Origin: Janthinobacterium sp. 67
GTDB lineage: Bacteria; Pseudomonadota; Gammaproteobacteria; Burkholderiales; Burkholderiaceae_D
DNA: 64,000 bases
Direction: 5' to 3'
Assembly: GCF_002797895.1 (NCBI RefSeq)
Contig: NZ_PGES01000001.1
Span: 5,890,001-5,954,000 of the forward strand
This document shows, one piece after another, positions 38,174 through 47,471 of the stretch. Made by a program: the position numbers and the translations under genes. The notes beneath the pieces are model-generated. The model searched no databases and had not been told where the DNA came from. It was given only the letters and a program-made list of their open reading frames with translations. The stretch's first letter is position 1; every line of letters starts with the position of its first letter.

Positions 38174-38821
38174 ATGACTATCGGCATCATTGGCTCGGGC
38201 GCTCTCGGCTCCAACTTCGCTCGCATTCTTGCAAAAAAAGGGATATCCGCCACCATCTCTAACAGCCGTGGACCAACCTCGCTTGCTGACCTGGTTGAGG
38301 AGCTGGGGCCATCTATTAAGGCCGGTACAGTGGAAGAGGCCGCAAGCGCCGACATGGTACTAATTGCGGTCCGCTGGGTCGATGCAGAGAAAGTACTGGG
38401 TAGCCTGCCAGCGTGGAGCGGTCGCATCGTGATCGACGGCACTAACCCGGTGGAGTTCTTCGATCCCGCAACGTCGCCGGATGCGAACGACGCGAACAAT
38501 CCTCTCGCAGCATATGGGATCAAGGCGGTTGATCTTGGCGGAAAGCATTCGAGCCAGATTATCCAGCAATTCGTTCCTGGTGCACGGGTCGTCAAAGCAT
38601 TCAATCATAACGACGTCAATGTGCTGAAGGAGCCGGAGAAGGCCGGTGGCAAGCGCGTATTGTTTTACTCTGGCGATGATGCTGCCGCAAAGGCCGAGGT
38701 GCGCAGTGTCATGGAAGTCGCCGGATTCTTCCCGATTGACCTCGGCGCGCTGGACGTCGGTGGACCGCTGGCCTCGCTGCCCTTCGGGCCGCTGTCGACG
38801 CATAACTTTATCAGTATCTGA
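38174..38821 (+). CDS. NADPH-dependent F420 reductase-like NAD(P)-binding oxidoreductase
   Basis: This is a 215-residue protein with a Rossmann start TIGIIGSGALGSNFARILAKKG (GxGxxG) and a basic region (ISNSRGPTSL) that could select NADP. Then follow ADMVLIAVRW and DGTNPVEFF, and VKAFNHNDVNVL replaces the usual VKAFNT. It belongs to the F420H2:NADP oxidoreductase-like family common in bacteria without F420; the true substrate is unknown. AAAGGA lies eight bases before the ATG. The 122-base divergent region to the LysR gene contains dyads such as ATCATAGCTGAT that could be the LysR site. Confidence 0.82.
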   Translation: MTIGIIGSGALGSNFARILAKKGISATISNSRGPTSLADLVEELGPSIKAGTVEEAASADMVLIAVRWVDAEKVLGSLPAWSGRIVIDGTNPVEFFDPATSPDANDANNPLAAYGIKAVDLGGKHSSQIIQQFVPGARVVKAFNHNDVNVLKEPEKAGGKRVLFYSGDDAAAKAEVRSVMEVAGFFPIDLGALDVGGPLASLPFGPLSTHNFISI

Positions 38822-38946
38822 TCGAGATCATGCGCGCATGCCCTGTATCAGCTGTAAGTAACTATTGTGCATAGGAGAAGTGCGAGGATTTTTGTGGCGA
38901 TGTCTGTGCGTAGGTACGATTGTTAAATTATTCGTAAAAACTGCAT

Positions 38947-39018
38947 AAAAACTAGCTATTCGCGTTACACCGCTTCTGCCAGGAAATAAAGAACCCGCCT
39001 TCGGGCGGTTTTTTTATT
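38947..39018 (+). repeat. Degenerate copy of the tRNA-Ser 3' end and terminator (att-like)
   Basis: Bases 38968-39018 repeat 36595-36644 (CACCGCTTC.GCCAGGAAATAAAG and the CCGCCTTCGGGCGG hairpin plus T-run) with about three differences. Just upstream, AAAACTAGC (38947-38955) matches the tRNA anticodon arm, so this is a collapsed tRNA copy. The direct repeats flank a 2.3-kb segment with the LysR and reductase genes. The remaining bases of the gap 38822-39192 hold no gene; the ICE left end is expected near the T-run at 39008-39017 or shortly after. Confidence 0.75.
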
Positions 39019-39192
39019 TCACCATGACTCCAGCACCGAAATTCGCTGGACTACGCTACAGCCCGATACAGCAGGTTTATCAATGACTTAAGCGAGTTCA
39101 ACATATGCCGGTGCTTTCCGAAACCTGACCTGACTTCCGACCGCCTGACTCCTATCCGGCCCTTGGAATCCAGGTCTTTCCAAGGAGTCATC

Positions 39193-40392
39193 ATGGCTAA
39201 GATCAAACTCACTAAGTCCGCTGTCGATGCGGCGCAACCCCAGGCAGAGGCCGTCGAACTCCGGGACACGCTGGTCCCCGGCTTCCTGTGCAAGATTACC
39301 CCGGCGGGTCGCAAGGTGTTCATGCTCCAGTACCGGACGAACGCTGGCGAGCGCCGCAAGCCCTCGCTAGGACTGTACGGGGAGCTGACCGTCGAACAGG
39401 CGCGGTCGCTGGCGCAGGAATGGCTGGCCCAAGTCCGCCGAGGCGGAGATCCCGCCGCAGAGAAGGCGGAGGCGCGCCAGGCACCTACGGTCAAGGAGCT
39501 ATGCACGAAGTTCATGGAGGACTACTCCAAGAAGCGCAACAAGCTCAGCACCCAAGCCGGCTATCAGGCTGTCATCAATCGCAACATTATTCCGCTGCTG
39601 GGACGCAAGAAAGTTCAGGACGTGAAGCGTCCTGAAATCGCCGGACTGATGGAAAAGCTTTCGTACAAGCAGACCGAGGCGAACAAGGTATTCAGCGTCT
39701 TGCGCAAGATGTTCAACATGGCCGAGGTATGGGGCTATCGGCCCGACGGTACCAACCCTTGCCGTCACGTCCCGATGTTCCCTGCCGGCAAATCGACTCA
39801 CCTCATCAGCGACGAAGAAATGGGCAACCTGTTCCGACAGCTCGACAAGATCGAGTCGGAGGGGCTGGAGAACTACGTCATCCCTTTGGGAATCCGCCTG
39901 CAGTTCGAGTTCGCCGGCCGCCGCTCGGAAATCATCGCGCTGGAATGGAACTGGGTTGACTTGCAGAACCGGCGCGTCGTCTGGCCTGACAGCAAGACAG
40001 GCGGCATGTCTAAGCCCATGAGCGAGGAAGCCTATCGGCTACTCTCGACGGCACCCCGGCAGGAGGGTAGCCGCTATGTGCTGCCTTCTCCTAGCCACGC
40101 TGGCAAGCATCTAACCACGGGCGAGTATTACGGTGGCTGGAGCCGTGCGCTCAAGGCGGCTGGCGCTACGCACGTGGGCACGCACGGCATCCGCCACCGT
40201 TCGGCGACCGACATTGCCAATTCGGGCATCCCGGTCAAGGTCGGCATGGCGCTAACGGCGCACAAGACCGTCGTCATGTTCATGCGCTACGTCCACACCG
40301 AGGATAAGCCGGTGCGAGAGGCGGCCGAACTGGTGGCGAATCGGCGTAAGACGATCACCGGGATGCAGGGAGCCAAGGAGGTGGCCGCATGA
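39193..40392 (+). CDS. int: Tyrosine integrase of a Tn4371-like ICE
   Basis: This is a 399-residue tyrosine recombinase. Its N-terminal arm-binding domain (KIKLTKSAVDAAQPQAEAVELRDTLVPGFLCKITPAGRKVFMLQYR) is of the DUF4102-like type. The catalytic domain shows the active-site residues in FAGRRSEIIALEW (Arg), GTHGIRHRSATDIAN (His-x-x-Arg) and the C-terminal VVMFMRYVHT (Tyr). I chose the ATG at 39193 because AAGGAG lies just upstream. It sits at the left edge of the foreign region and reads inward. Its last four bases overlap the start of the YhcG-like nuclease gene. Confidence 0.92.
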   Translation: MAKIKLTKSAVDAAQPQAEAVELRDTLVPGFLCKITPAGRKVFMLQYRTNAGERRKPSLGLYGELTVEQARSLAQEWLAQVRRGGDPAAEKAEARQAPTVKELCTKFMEDYSKKRNKLSTQAGYQAVINRNIIPLLGRKKVQDVKRPEIAGLMEKLSYKQTEANKVFSVLRKMFNMAEVWGYRPDGTNPCRHVPMFPAGKSTHLISDEEMGNLFRQLDKIESEGLENYVIPLGIRLQFEFAGRRSEIIALEWNWVDLQNRRVVWPDSKTGGMSKPMSEEAYRLLSTAPRQEGSRYVLPSPSHAGKHLTTGEYYGGWSRALKAAGATHVGTHGIRHRSATDIANSGIPVKVGMALTAHKTVVMFMRYVHTEDKPVREAAELVANRRKTITGMQGAKEVAA

Positions 40393-41456
40393 CCCGGCGC
40401 AAGGCATCCGTCTCAGCGCCAGCAGCGCCGCCCGCGCTGCTGGGCGACATCCGGGCACTGATCGAAGCGTCGCGCCAGCGCGTCGCCTCGGCGGTCAATG
40501 CCGAGCTGACATTGCTGTTCTGGCGCATTGGCCAGCGCATCCATACGGAAGTGCTTGCCGGGCAGCGGGCCGGGTACGGCGACGAAATCCTGCCGACCCT
40601 GGCGGCGCAGCTTGTCCGCGACTACGGACGTAGCTTCGCGGACAAGAACCTGCGCCGGATGGTGCAGTTCGCCGCCACCTTCTCGGACGAGCCAATTGTC
40701 GTGACGCTGTCACGACAATTGAGCTGGTCGCATTTCGTGGCGCTGCTGCCGCTAAAAGACCCGCTCCAGCGGGACTACTACGTGCAAATGGCCAGCGCCG
40801 AACGCTGGAGCGTGCGGACGCTACGCGAGCGCATCGACTCGATGCTATACGAGCGCACGGCGCTGTCCAAGAAGCCGGACGAGACGATCACGCAAGAGCT
40901 GGCGGCGATGCGCGATGCGCAGCGCATGTCGCCGGCGCTGGTCATGCGCGACCCGTACATCCTCGACTTCCTGGGCCTGCGCGATACCTGGCAGGAAGGC
41001 GACCTGGAAGCCGCGATCATCCGCGAAATGGAGTCTTTTTTGCTGGAGTTGGGCGCGGGCTTCTCTTTCCTAGCCCGGCAGAAACGCATCCAGATCGACG
41101 ACGAGGATTTCCACCTGGACCTGCTGTTCTATAACCGCAAGCTGCGGCGGCTGGTGGCGGTGGAGTTGAAGATCGGCGAGTTCAAGGCAGCATACAAGGG
41201 GCAGATGGAGCTTTATTTGCGTTGGCTCGACAAGCACGAACGCGAACCGGAGGAAGCCTCGCCGCTGGGCATCATTCTTTGTACCGGCAAGAAGTCAGAG
41301 CAGATCGAGTTGCTGGAGCTGGACAAGTCGGGCATCCACGTAGCCGAATACCTGACGACCCTGCCGCCGCGTGCGGTGCTGGGGGAGCGGTTGCAGCAGG
41401 CGACCGAACGGGCGCGGTTGCAGATCGAGCAGCGGCAGCCTGGCGAGAAGTCCTGA
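40389..41456 (+). CDS. PDDEXK nuclease of the YhcG/DUF1016 family
   Basis: In this 355-residue protein the N-terminal half (LLGDIRALIEASRQRVASAVNAELTLLFWRIGQRIH) is the DUF1016 N domain. The C-terminal half is the restriction-endonuclease-like domain, with FHLDLLFYNRKLRRLVAVELKIGEFKAAYKGQMELYLRWLD carrying the D...ExK residues. YhcG-type proteins are common in defense islands, sometimes with restriction systems; the precise role is unsettled. It overlaps the integrase stop as ATGA, so it is translated with int. The bases after it, to 41695, hold no gene. Confidence 0.88.
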   Translation: MTRRKASVSAPAAPPALLGDIRALIEASRQRVASAVNAELTLLFWRIGQRIHTEVLAGQRAGYGDEILPTLAAQLVRDYGRSFADKNLRRMVQFAATFSDEPIVVTLSRQLSWSHFVALLPLKDPLQRDYYVQMASAERWSVRTLRERIDSMLYERTALSKKPDETITQELAAMRDAQRMSPALVMRDPYILDFLGLRDTWQEGDLEAAIIREMESFLLELGAGFSFLARQKRIQIDDEDFHLDLLFYNRKLRRLVAVELKIGEFKAAYKGQMELYLRWLDKHEREPEEASPLGIILCTGKKSEQIELLELDKSGIHVAEYLTTLPPRAVLGERLQQATERARLQIEQRQPGEKS

Positions 41457-41695
41457 CAGCAGCATCTGTCCAACCGTACACCCAAACCACAGCACGAGCA
41501 TGTGGCAACGGATCTCTTGCTCTATCGAGGCTCCATGCTAGTGTGGAATCGCCATAGGCCGATAAGGAACTGGCCTGCGGCTCAAGGATGCGCTGGGGCT
41601 AGTGGGCGCGAGCGCCCAATCACATGATTATCGCGGGCAGCAGCGCCATGTTCTATGCCGATCGCTGTTTTAATTAAATATCTCAAACTATAAAG

Positions 41696-42943
41696 TCAGT
41701 TAATTTTTTCAAAATATTCACGAATCAAGTCATCATTTTTTAAATACGAATCGAGAACCTGAAACAGAAAAAGATCCCCGCTAATATTTATATCAAACGG
41801 GATCATTGAGTTATCTATTTTGAATGTCTTTATTTTTCTATGCCCCTTGATGTTGGCATTGCTCAATCTTTCTTGATAGCTATCCAACGTATATACGATA
41901 AATTCGTGATCCAAGTGAGTTATAAAAAAATCATCGCCTTTTGAACTGTATTCAAGATGGATGACTTGCGTTACGACGTCGTCGCCTGCCACCTCAAAGT
42001 CCTCCATCAATTCTTCAAAAGTCAAACTTAGCTTCTCTGCGTCATGGTGAATCCATAGATTGTTCTCATATTTATCGGTGGAGTAGAACTTTGACAATCT
42101 AGGAAGGGAAGATATTTTCAATCGCAACGGAGCGCCAAACTCCATCTCCTCCATTGCAGGGACATAATCGGAGACGTAATCAATCCTGAATGCTATTTCG
42201 GACAGCATTCCTTTTTCAATGAGTTCCTCGATAGAGGTAAGCAGCTTCCTCGGAACTTTTATCCAGAAGTGTCGCCCTATGCGTTCATCGCGTATTGTCT
42301 GACTATCCTTGTCGTTGAATATCTGAATATTCTCGTTCAGGCTGACAAGACTATATTTAGAGAACTGAGCATCTTCCTTTCTTATGTCAATTCCAATTTT
42401 CTCGTACTCACGTTCAACTACCTTGGAATATTTTAGCTCCAGCATCTCAGCCCTCCCCATGATTGATTGGTGCTTGGAATAAAAAATGCAGCCAATGCGA
42501 TAATTTGCGTAATTTTCTTTTATGTACGAAACACCATCTTCGTCATGGATATGCTTGTAGGAATTGTTGAGAATTTCTAGCGATCCCGGATACTCGTTGA
42601 GATAATTATTTAAGTAGTCCATTAAATGCTGGATTGTCTTTATAGCCAATCGCTTGTCCACTAGATCAAGCTGTGGCCCATAAAACTTGGCTGCGTTTGG
42701 ATGGTCGCGTTTGGCTTCAAATTCTTTCAGAATGGCCGCCTTTTCATTCATGCAGCCCTCCGTATAAGCACGCATTACGTCTGCCTGAAAGCTCTCATTT
42801 GCCAGAGAGGTTTGGATGAGGGGAAGCAATTTCTTGACAAAGATCGGGTCTTTATTAAGAAAGACGTAGCAAAATTTCCCAAAGCTGAATAACGCGATTT
42901 TTTCCGAAGAAAATTCATTGATTTCTTCAAAGATATTTTTCAT
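41696..42943 (-). CDS. AT-rich protein of unknown function in the defense island
   Basis: I do not recognise this 415-residue protein. It has no signal peptide or membrane span and looks cytosolic: acidic, Lys/Asp/Glu/Tyr/Ile-rich, with mixed helices and strands. Residues ~1-150 appear helical (LLPLIQTSLANESF, YGPQLDLVDKRLAIKTIQHLMDYLNNYLNEY). The second half is more strand-like (FFITHLDHEFIVYTLDSYQ). No Walker, HNH, PD-ExK, TIR or HEPN motif is evident. Its base composition is much more AT-rich than all neighbours, indicating separate acquisition. It is on the same strand as the Gabija-like pair, 288 bases downstream of the helicase gene, and could be a third module of that system or an independent defense gene. 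Confidence 0.75.
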   Translation of the reverse strand: MKNIFEEINEFSSEKIALFSFGKFCYVFLNKDPIFVKKLLPLIQTSLANESFQADVMRAYTEGCMNEKAAILKEFEAKRDHPNAAKFYGPQLDLVDKRLAIKTIQHLMDYLNNYLNEYPGSLEILNNSYKHIHDEDGVSYIKENYANYRIGCIFYSKHQSIMGRAEMLELKYSKVVEREYEKIGIDIRKEDAQFSKYSLVSLNENIQIFNDKDSQTIRDERIGRHFWIKVPRKLLTSIEELIEKGMLSEIAFRIDYVSDYVPAMEEMEFGAPLRLKISSLPRLSKFYSTDKYENNLWIHHDAEKLSLTFEELMEDFEVAGDDVVTQVIHLEYSSKGDDFFITHLDHEFIVYTLDSYQERLSNANIKGHRKIKTFKIDNSMIPFDINISGDLFLFQVLDSYLKNDDLIREYFEKIN

Positions 42944-43231
42944 ATTTTTTACTCAACTCGCCGTAGTCCAAATAGTAAGCGACGGAACCTTGAGCGTCTC
43001 CACTTTGTGGATCGCGCTGCTCCACGTTCGCTATTCGCTCATCCCTGACGGGACTGGCATTCGCCAGCCCTCCACGGCCCGACACTGTGATCCGGGCCTG
43101 CGCGCTCCGCTTGCATGTTGAGCTGGCGACAGCAGGGCATGCAGAGCGAGCCGCGCGCAGATGATTCAGCCAAACGCTAAACAAAGCTGTAGGGCATCCC
43201 ATAGAGAGCGCGGTTGCGCTACTCGTGATTT

Positions 43232-45031
43232 CTATGGAATTTGATCGTATCCAAAACTGCATGAGGCAAGCTTGCGAGTTACTTGATACTCTTCGCCAGA
43301 ATACTGGCGAACTCGACCTCGTTCCGAAACAAGGTGCAGGTTCTTCCTTGCCCGCGAACCAATGACATACAGCAATTTCATCGCGCTTTCTTGACCGTTC
43401 GGATCATTGAAATGCGGCACCATATCTTCTAATAATGCATAAGCGATCACTGCATCGAACTCGGCTCCCTTGACGCCGTGTATCGTCGAGATGGTGATTC
43501 CAGTCCTATGCTGAAATACCTTCCTGAATGTCTCAATATCGCCTATAAATTCGCTACCTTCACTCTTCAATCGATTTACCCGGGCTTGCGAACTATCGAA
43601 GAAGGCAACGTGATGCTCTTGAAGCAGCGTGAAAAGGCGAAAGTCGATTGCTAAGTTTGCAAACAGACGCTCGAAAAATGCGCTCAAGTAGGTAAGACCA
43701 TCTGTTTCATCGATCTTAATTGCATTGCACTCCCTCAACAAGGACCTCCGCGTGAGCTTCGACACGCTAGCCCCGGCCGCCTCTAGGTCATTCAGAATCT
43801 CCCCGGCCCACCGCAGTCTGCGCACATACATTCCCGGCGATGCCTGAGTAAGTGCAATCTTAGAAAGCCTGTACCAGAAATTCTCTGTGTCCCGTGCAAA
43901 GGGAACCATACCGGGGCCATCGAATGAGTACTCCGGCATGCTGGCGACCAAACGACGTGTCATGCTTGCAAGATGCGTCCACTGTGGCGCGAGAATGCAC
44001 ACCTCGTGAGGTGAGATGCCCATAGTCTCAATGTTGAAACGGATGAGCCGGATGAGCTCAGCGTCCAGATCATTTTTGCTCACTGTGTCGTCGAATGAAA
44101 TAAGGCTTGGGTACGCCTTGTCCTCGGATGCGGCTTCGATGCGTGTGTTGTGAACGTTGTAGTTTCCGAAGTACTCAATGATGCGCTCAGAAGAACGGTA
44201 GTTCCGCGACAGTTCGAGTTCGTCCAAATCGATATTGGCCATCGCCTTGAAATCCTCGAAGGCAATCGGATATCCGCCAAGCGATTGATAAATCGCCTGG
44301 TTAGGATCTCCGACAATAAAGGCCTTGGTCGCACCTTGACCAGCTTTCAGAATGGCGGTGATGATCGAATACTGAATTCGTTTGGTGTCCTGATACTCGT
44401 CGATCAGCACGAAAGAGAACAACTGTGCCAGAAGAGTGCTGATCGCAGGATGACGTGCGATCAGTTGGTACGCATAGTAAAGAATGAGCTCAAAGTCTAG
44501 CTGCCGACTTTCGTGCAGAATCTCAAAATACTTGCCCAATATGACGTGAAGACCCGAATGCTTCCAATCTTGTGGGCAGGAGAGCACATATCCAGTTTCG
44601 GTGTAATAAAACTCACAATCCCAGAATGTTATTTTTGGCTTCTGGTAAGGCTTGCACAATGCCTCCAGGATTTTCTCGCGCTCATGCTGATCGATCACAC
44701 GGAAGCCTCGATCCAACGCTTCGTGATAGATGCCGTACGGTTTCAATATCCATTCAAGACAGAACGAATGTATCGTTCCTATCCATAATCGGGATGTATC
44801 CACCCCAAGGCTCTCAATGCGCTCGTGGATTTCGTCGGCGGCACGGTGCGTATAAGTGATGGCAACGACAAACTGCTTGTTCGATTTCAGCCTGGACAAC
44901 TCATAGGCGATTTTGTAGGTGAGCGTGCGCGTTTTCCCGCTGCCCGGGCAAGCGATGAGAAAGACGCTCCCTGGCTTCAGAATGGCTGCTTCCTGCTCGG
45001 GATTCAGATCATCTTTGTTCCACATGAACAT
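43232..45031 (-). CDS. gajB: UvrD-like helicase, GajB-type partner of the OLD nuclease
   Basis: This is a 599-residue SF1A helicase. Walker A is FLIACPGSGKTRTLTYKIAY (about residue 28), motif Ia is ITYTHRAADEI, Walker B is FVLIDEYQDTKR, motif III is VGDPNQAIYQSLGG, motif IV is LSRNYRSSERI, motif V is TIHGVKGAEFDAVI and motif VI lies in SRARKNL. It starts three bases after the stop of the OLD-nuclease gene, the classical arrangement of class 2 OLD (Gabija) operons. In Gabija, GajB uses DNA ends or ATP depletion to license the GajA nuclease. Length is greater than the reference GajB of about 490 residues. A second ATG at 45025 is an alternative start. Confidence 0.85.
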   Translation of the reverse strand: MFMWNKDDLNPEQEAAILKPGSVFLIACPGSGKTRTLTYKIAYELSRLKSNKQFVVAITYTHRAADEIHERIESLGVDTSRLWIGTIHSFCLEWILKPYGIYHEALDRGFRVIDQHEREKILEALCKPYQKPKITFWDCEFYYTETGYVLSCPQDWKHSGLHVILGKYFEILHESRQLDFELILYYAYQLIARHPAISTLLAQLFSFVLIDEYQDTKRIQYSIITAILKAGQGATKAFIVGDPNQAIYQSLGGYPIAFEDFKAMANIDLDELELSRNYRSSERIIEYFGNYNVHNTRIEAASEDKAYPSLISFDDTVSKNDLDAELIRLIRFNIETMGISPHEVCILAPQWTHLASMTRRLVASMPEYSFDGPGMVPFARDTENFWYRLSKIALTQASPGMYVRRLRWAGEILNDLEAAGASVSKLTRRSLLRECNAIKIDETDGLTYLSAFFERLFANLAIDFRLFTLLQEHHVAFFDSSQARVNRLKSEGSEFIGDIETFRKVFQHRTGITISTIHGVKGAEFDAVIAYALLEDMVPHFNDPNGQESAMKLLYVIGSRARKNLHLVSERGRVRQYSGEEYQVTRKLASCSFGYDQIP

Positions 45032-45033
45032 GA

Positions 45034-47172
45034 TCAGAACACCGCGAGTACATCGTTGATGCGATCATCTGGGAACGTGGCAAGCATCTCGTTTCGGATG
45101 CCGACGAAGTCGATGTCTCCATTTCGGAAGGCCAGCAGCTTGGCCCTAAAGTCGTCGAATACGGCAGACGCAGTGAAGATATCTTCTGCATCGATGTAGT
45201 TCACGCGGTAGCTCAGCACGTTAAACCAGACTTCCTTAGTGACCACCGGATGCGCAAAAGCGATGGCGTCCAAGATGTACTTCGGAATGGCGGTCTGCGG
45301 ATCGATCTTCTTTCCCAGCAAGATGGCAAACCATCCCTTGCCGTAGTTGTCCGCCATGGTCAATGCGCGCTGACCGAACAACGCGATGTCCGCTGATTCG
45401 AGCTCCGCCTTGGCCGTCGCGATGGTTGGTGCATCCTTGTAGACATCAGGAAGGATGCCGACCACCTTACGCGCATTGCCGGCGGCAATGAAGTCGACCT
45501 CGAAGGTATGGGGGGCAAAGAATGGAGAAACCCACCCGTTATCTTTGAAGGTGTCTTCCAATAACGCTTTCCTGGCGACCCCTTTTTCCTGGGATGCCTG
45601 ATACTTGCCCTTGCGCCGGAGCAGCCCTTCGGAGTCTCCCGCCGCCGGCGTTGTGTCAATGATGGACTTGTCAAGGTCGGTGACGATGCTGCACCGCTTC
45701 CGGATTCGGGCATCATCGAAAAGAACCGCGACGTTCTGAAATCCAGTGCTGCGGATATTAATTAAACTGATGCCGAGTTCATCAAAGCTGACGCCTAGCA
45801 CGTTCTTGATCAGGATCGGAACGAGAATTTCTTCTGCATCGCCCTCCACTAAGAGGACGCTCTTGGCAAACAACAAGTTGCTACGGACAGCATCCAGGTA
45901 GCGTTGAATGTTGCCGATCTCTTCTGGGTTTAGGCCAATTGCAGGCTGGTATGCCTCGCAACGATCACCTTCTCTGCCGAGGATGTTCACGTTCTGAACA
46001 TTGCTGACCTCAGAGATGTGCGTCGAATGGGTCGAATAAATGATCTGTGTGTCGTCGTATTTGAGCTTGTCGAACAGTGTTTTCTGGATATGTGTGTGAA
46101 TGTGAGCTTCCGGCTCTTCGATAAGCAGAAAGTTGGCGATCGACTGTTTAGCCTTTTGATACTTGAATTCAAGCAGTTTCAACGTGAGGAATATCAGGTT
46201 TGCTCCACCAAGGCTCAGCTCGTGGATCGGTCCTTCGTGGCTCTCCCCCGATTCGCCAACGAACAGCTTGAGCGACTGGAACAACTTGTCAGCTTCGTCT
46301 GGCAGATCCGACTTGATAGAAAGAGAAGACGGCGAATACGCCTCACCCGCCGCATCCTTGATGGTGTCTCTGATATCCGTCCGGACGACCTGCACGTCTG
46401 GCAACGCTTCGATGGAGTCATTCAATGCCTTTACCCCGTCGGTGATAGCCTGGAACGCCACGGGGTCGATATCGCCGCTCTTGCCCTTCAGAAGCGAAAA
46501 GAGCGGATTTGTCCGGTTGTTGTGAAATTCGGAGACGACGTCCCGTAGCGCCTGGACGAAAGTGAACGAAATTTCTTTGGAGACGGACAGCACGTTCGGA
46601 ATCTTCGCGCCGATAACACGAAATTCAACCTCTTCATTGAATCGAACATTCGCGAAGTCGCCGACCACATCCTTATAGAAGGCCTCGTCGTTGAAGTCGG
46701 CTTCACTCCGACCTGTGAAAATCGTTTCATAGTCGTCGATGGTGACCGGGTTCAGGATAGCGTCGAGGCCTGCCTGATCACCATCGTTCAATTGAGAAAG
46801 TCGCAGCCTGATTTCCTTCTTCGGACGAAAGATCAGGTTGTAAGTGGCCTTGCCGTTCGCCTCTTCCTCAATTACGCCCGTCCCATGTCGGAAGAGCGCC
46901 TGCACTGATTCATCCGCAGAGATTTCCTCAAACTCAAGACTGATGATGATCCAATGTCCCTGCCAGCGCCCTAGGCCGCGATGAAAGTCGGTATGCTCCA
47001 GCCGGTAGGCAGAGCGAATCATGTTGTCATCAAGCAGCAATCTGATTGCGCGAAAGAGATTGGTTTTGCCAGATCCATTTTCGCCGATGACAGTGTTGAT
47101 ACCCTTCTGGAACAGCAGCTTCGTGTTGGGAAAGTTCCGGTAGTTGACCAGGCTGAGCTTGGATATATGCAT
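45034..47172 (-). CDS. gajA: OLD-family ATP-dependent endonuclease, GajA-like
   Basis: This 712-residue protein has an ABC-type ATPase: MHISKLSLVNYRNFPNT, Walker A VIGENGSGKTNLF (about residue 28), signature-like HELSLGGANLIFLTL and Walker B FLLIEEPEAHIH with a D-loop/H-loop region STHSTHISE. A C-terminal Toprim nuclease domain follows (SVLLVEGDAEEILVPIL with catalytic Glu, and IVTDLDKS with the acidic pair). With the adjacent UvrD-like helicase gene it forms a class 2 OLD/Gabija pair, which nicks phage DNA. The protein is longer than GajA of Bacillus cereus (578). I chose the start MHIS at 47172; an ATG ten codons upstream is possible. Confidence 0.85.
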   Translation of the reverse strand: MHISKLSLVNYRNFPNTKLLFQKGINTVIGENGSGKTNLFRAIRLLLDDNMIRSAYRLEHTDFHRGLGRWQGHWIIISLEFEEISADESVQALFRHGTGVIEEEANGKATYNLIFRPKKEIRLRLSQLNDGDQAGLDAILNPVTIDDYETIFTGRSEADFNDEAFYKDVVGDFANVRFNEEVEFRVIGAKIPNVLSVSKEISFTFVQALRDVVSEFHNNRTNPLFSLLKGKSGDIDPVAFQAITDGVKALNDSIEALPDVQVVRTDIRDTIKDAAGEAYSPSSLSIKSDLPDEADKLFQSLKLFVGESGESHEGPIHELSLGGANLIFLTLKLLEFKYQKAKQSIANFLLIEEPEAHIHTHIQKTLFDKLKYDDTQIIYSTHSTHISEVSNVQNVNILGREGDRCEAYQPAIGLNPEEIGNIQRYLDAVRSNLLFAKSVLLVEGDAEEILVPILIKNVLGVSFDELGISLINIRSTGFQNVAVLFDDARIRKRCSIVTDLDKSIIDTTPAAGDSEGLLRRKGKYQASQEKGVARKALLEDTFKDNGWVSPFFAPHTFEVDFIAAGNARKVVGILPDVYKDAPTIATAKAELESADIALFGQRALTMADNYGKGWFAILLGKKIDPQTAIPKYILDAIAFAHPVVTKEVWFNVLSYRVNYIDAEDIFTASAVFDDFRAKLLAFRNGDIDFVGIRNEMLATFPDDRINDVLAVF

Positions 47173-47277
47173 TTGATTCAATCTTGTTGTTGAAATCCAC
47201 ATGCCGATCGGCCGATGGATTGGTTGAACACTGCAGCCATTGATCCCAACTACGGAATGGCCAACTGTCAGTTGGTT

Positions 47278-47411
47278 TTAGAACGGCACCGTGTCTAAGG
47301 TAGGAATCGGTTGGAGCGCATTTTTAATCTCGGTTAGCCTTGCAAGTAGTTCATCGAAAGTCACGATCACGATCTCTGCGAACGCATTTCGAACGAGCTC
47401 GAATGACTTTC
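47278..47411 (-). pseudogene. 3' fragment of the broken Shedu gene
   Basis: The last 43 codons read KSFELVRNAFAEIVIVTFDE and then LLARLTEIKNALQ, ending VPF. This matches the C-terminal tail of DUF4263 (Shedu) proteins, where a helix RxSFELyR is followed by EIiTFDEL. The frame joins that of the 5' fragment exactly when the IS element and one copy of the 3-bp duplication are removed. It lies 105 bases from the start of the OLD-nuclease gene on the same strand. Confidence 0.8.
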
Positions 47412-47471
47412 TGAGGTACCCTGACTTTTTCGGACACTCTAGTTTGGTAAACTTCACCAACTGGAGAACTT

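Noticed and set aside
39000..39192. Exact attL of the Tn4371-like ICE
   Set aside because: The T-run at 39008-39017 is suggestive, but it is also the tail of the duplicated terminator, and the right end lies outside the window, so no pair can be shown.
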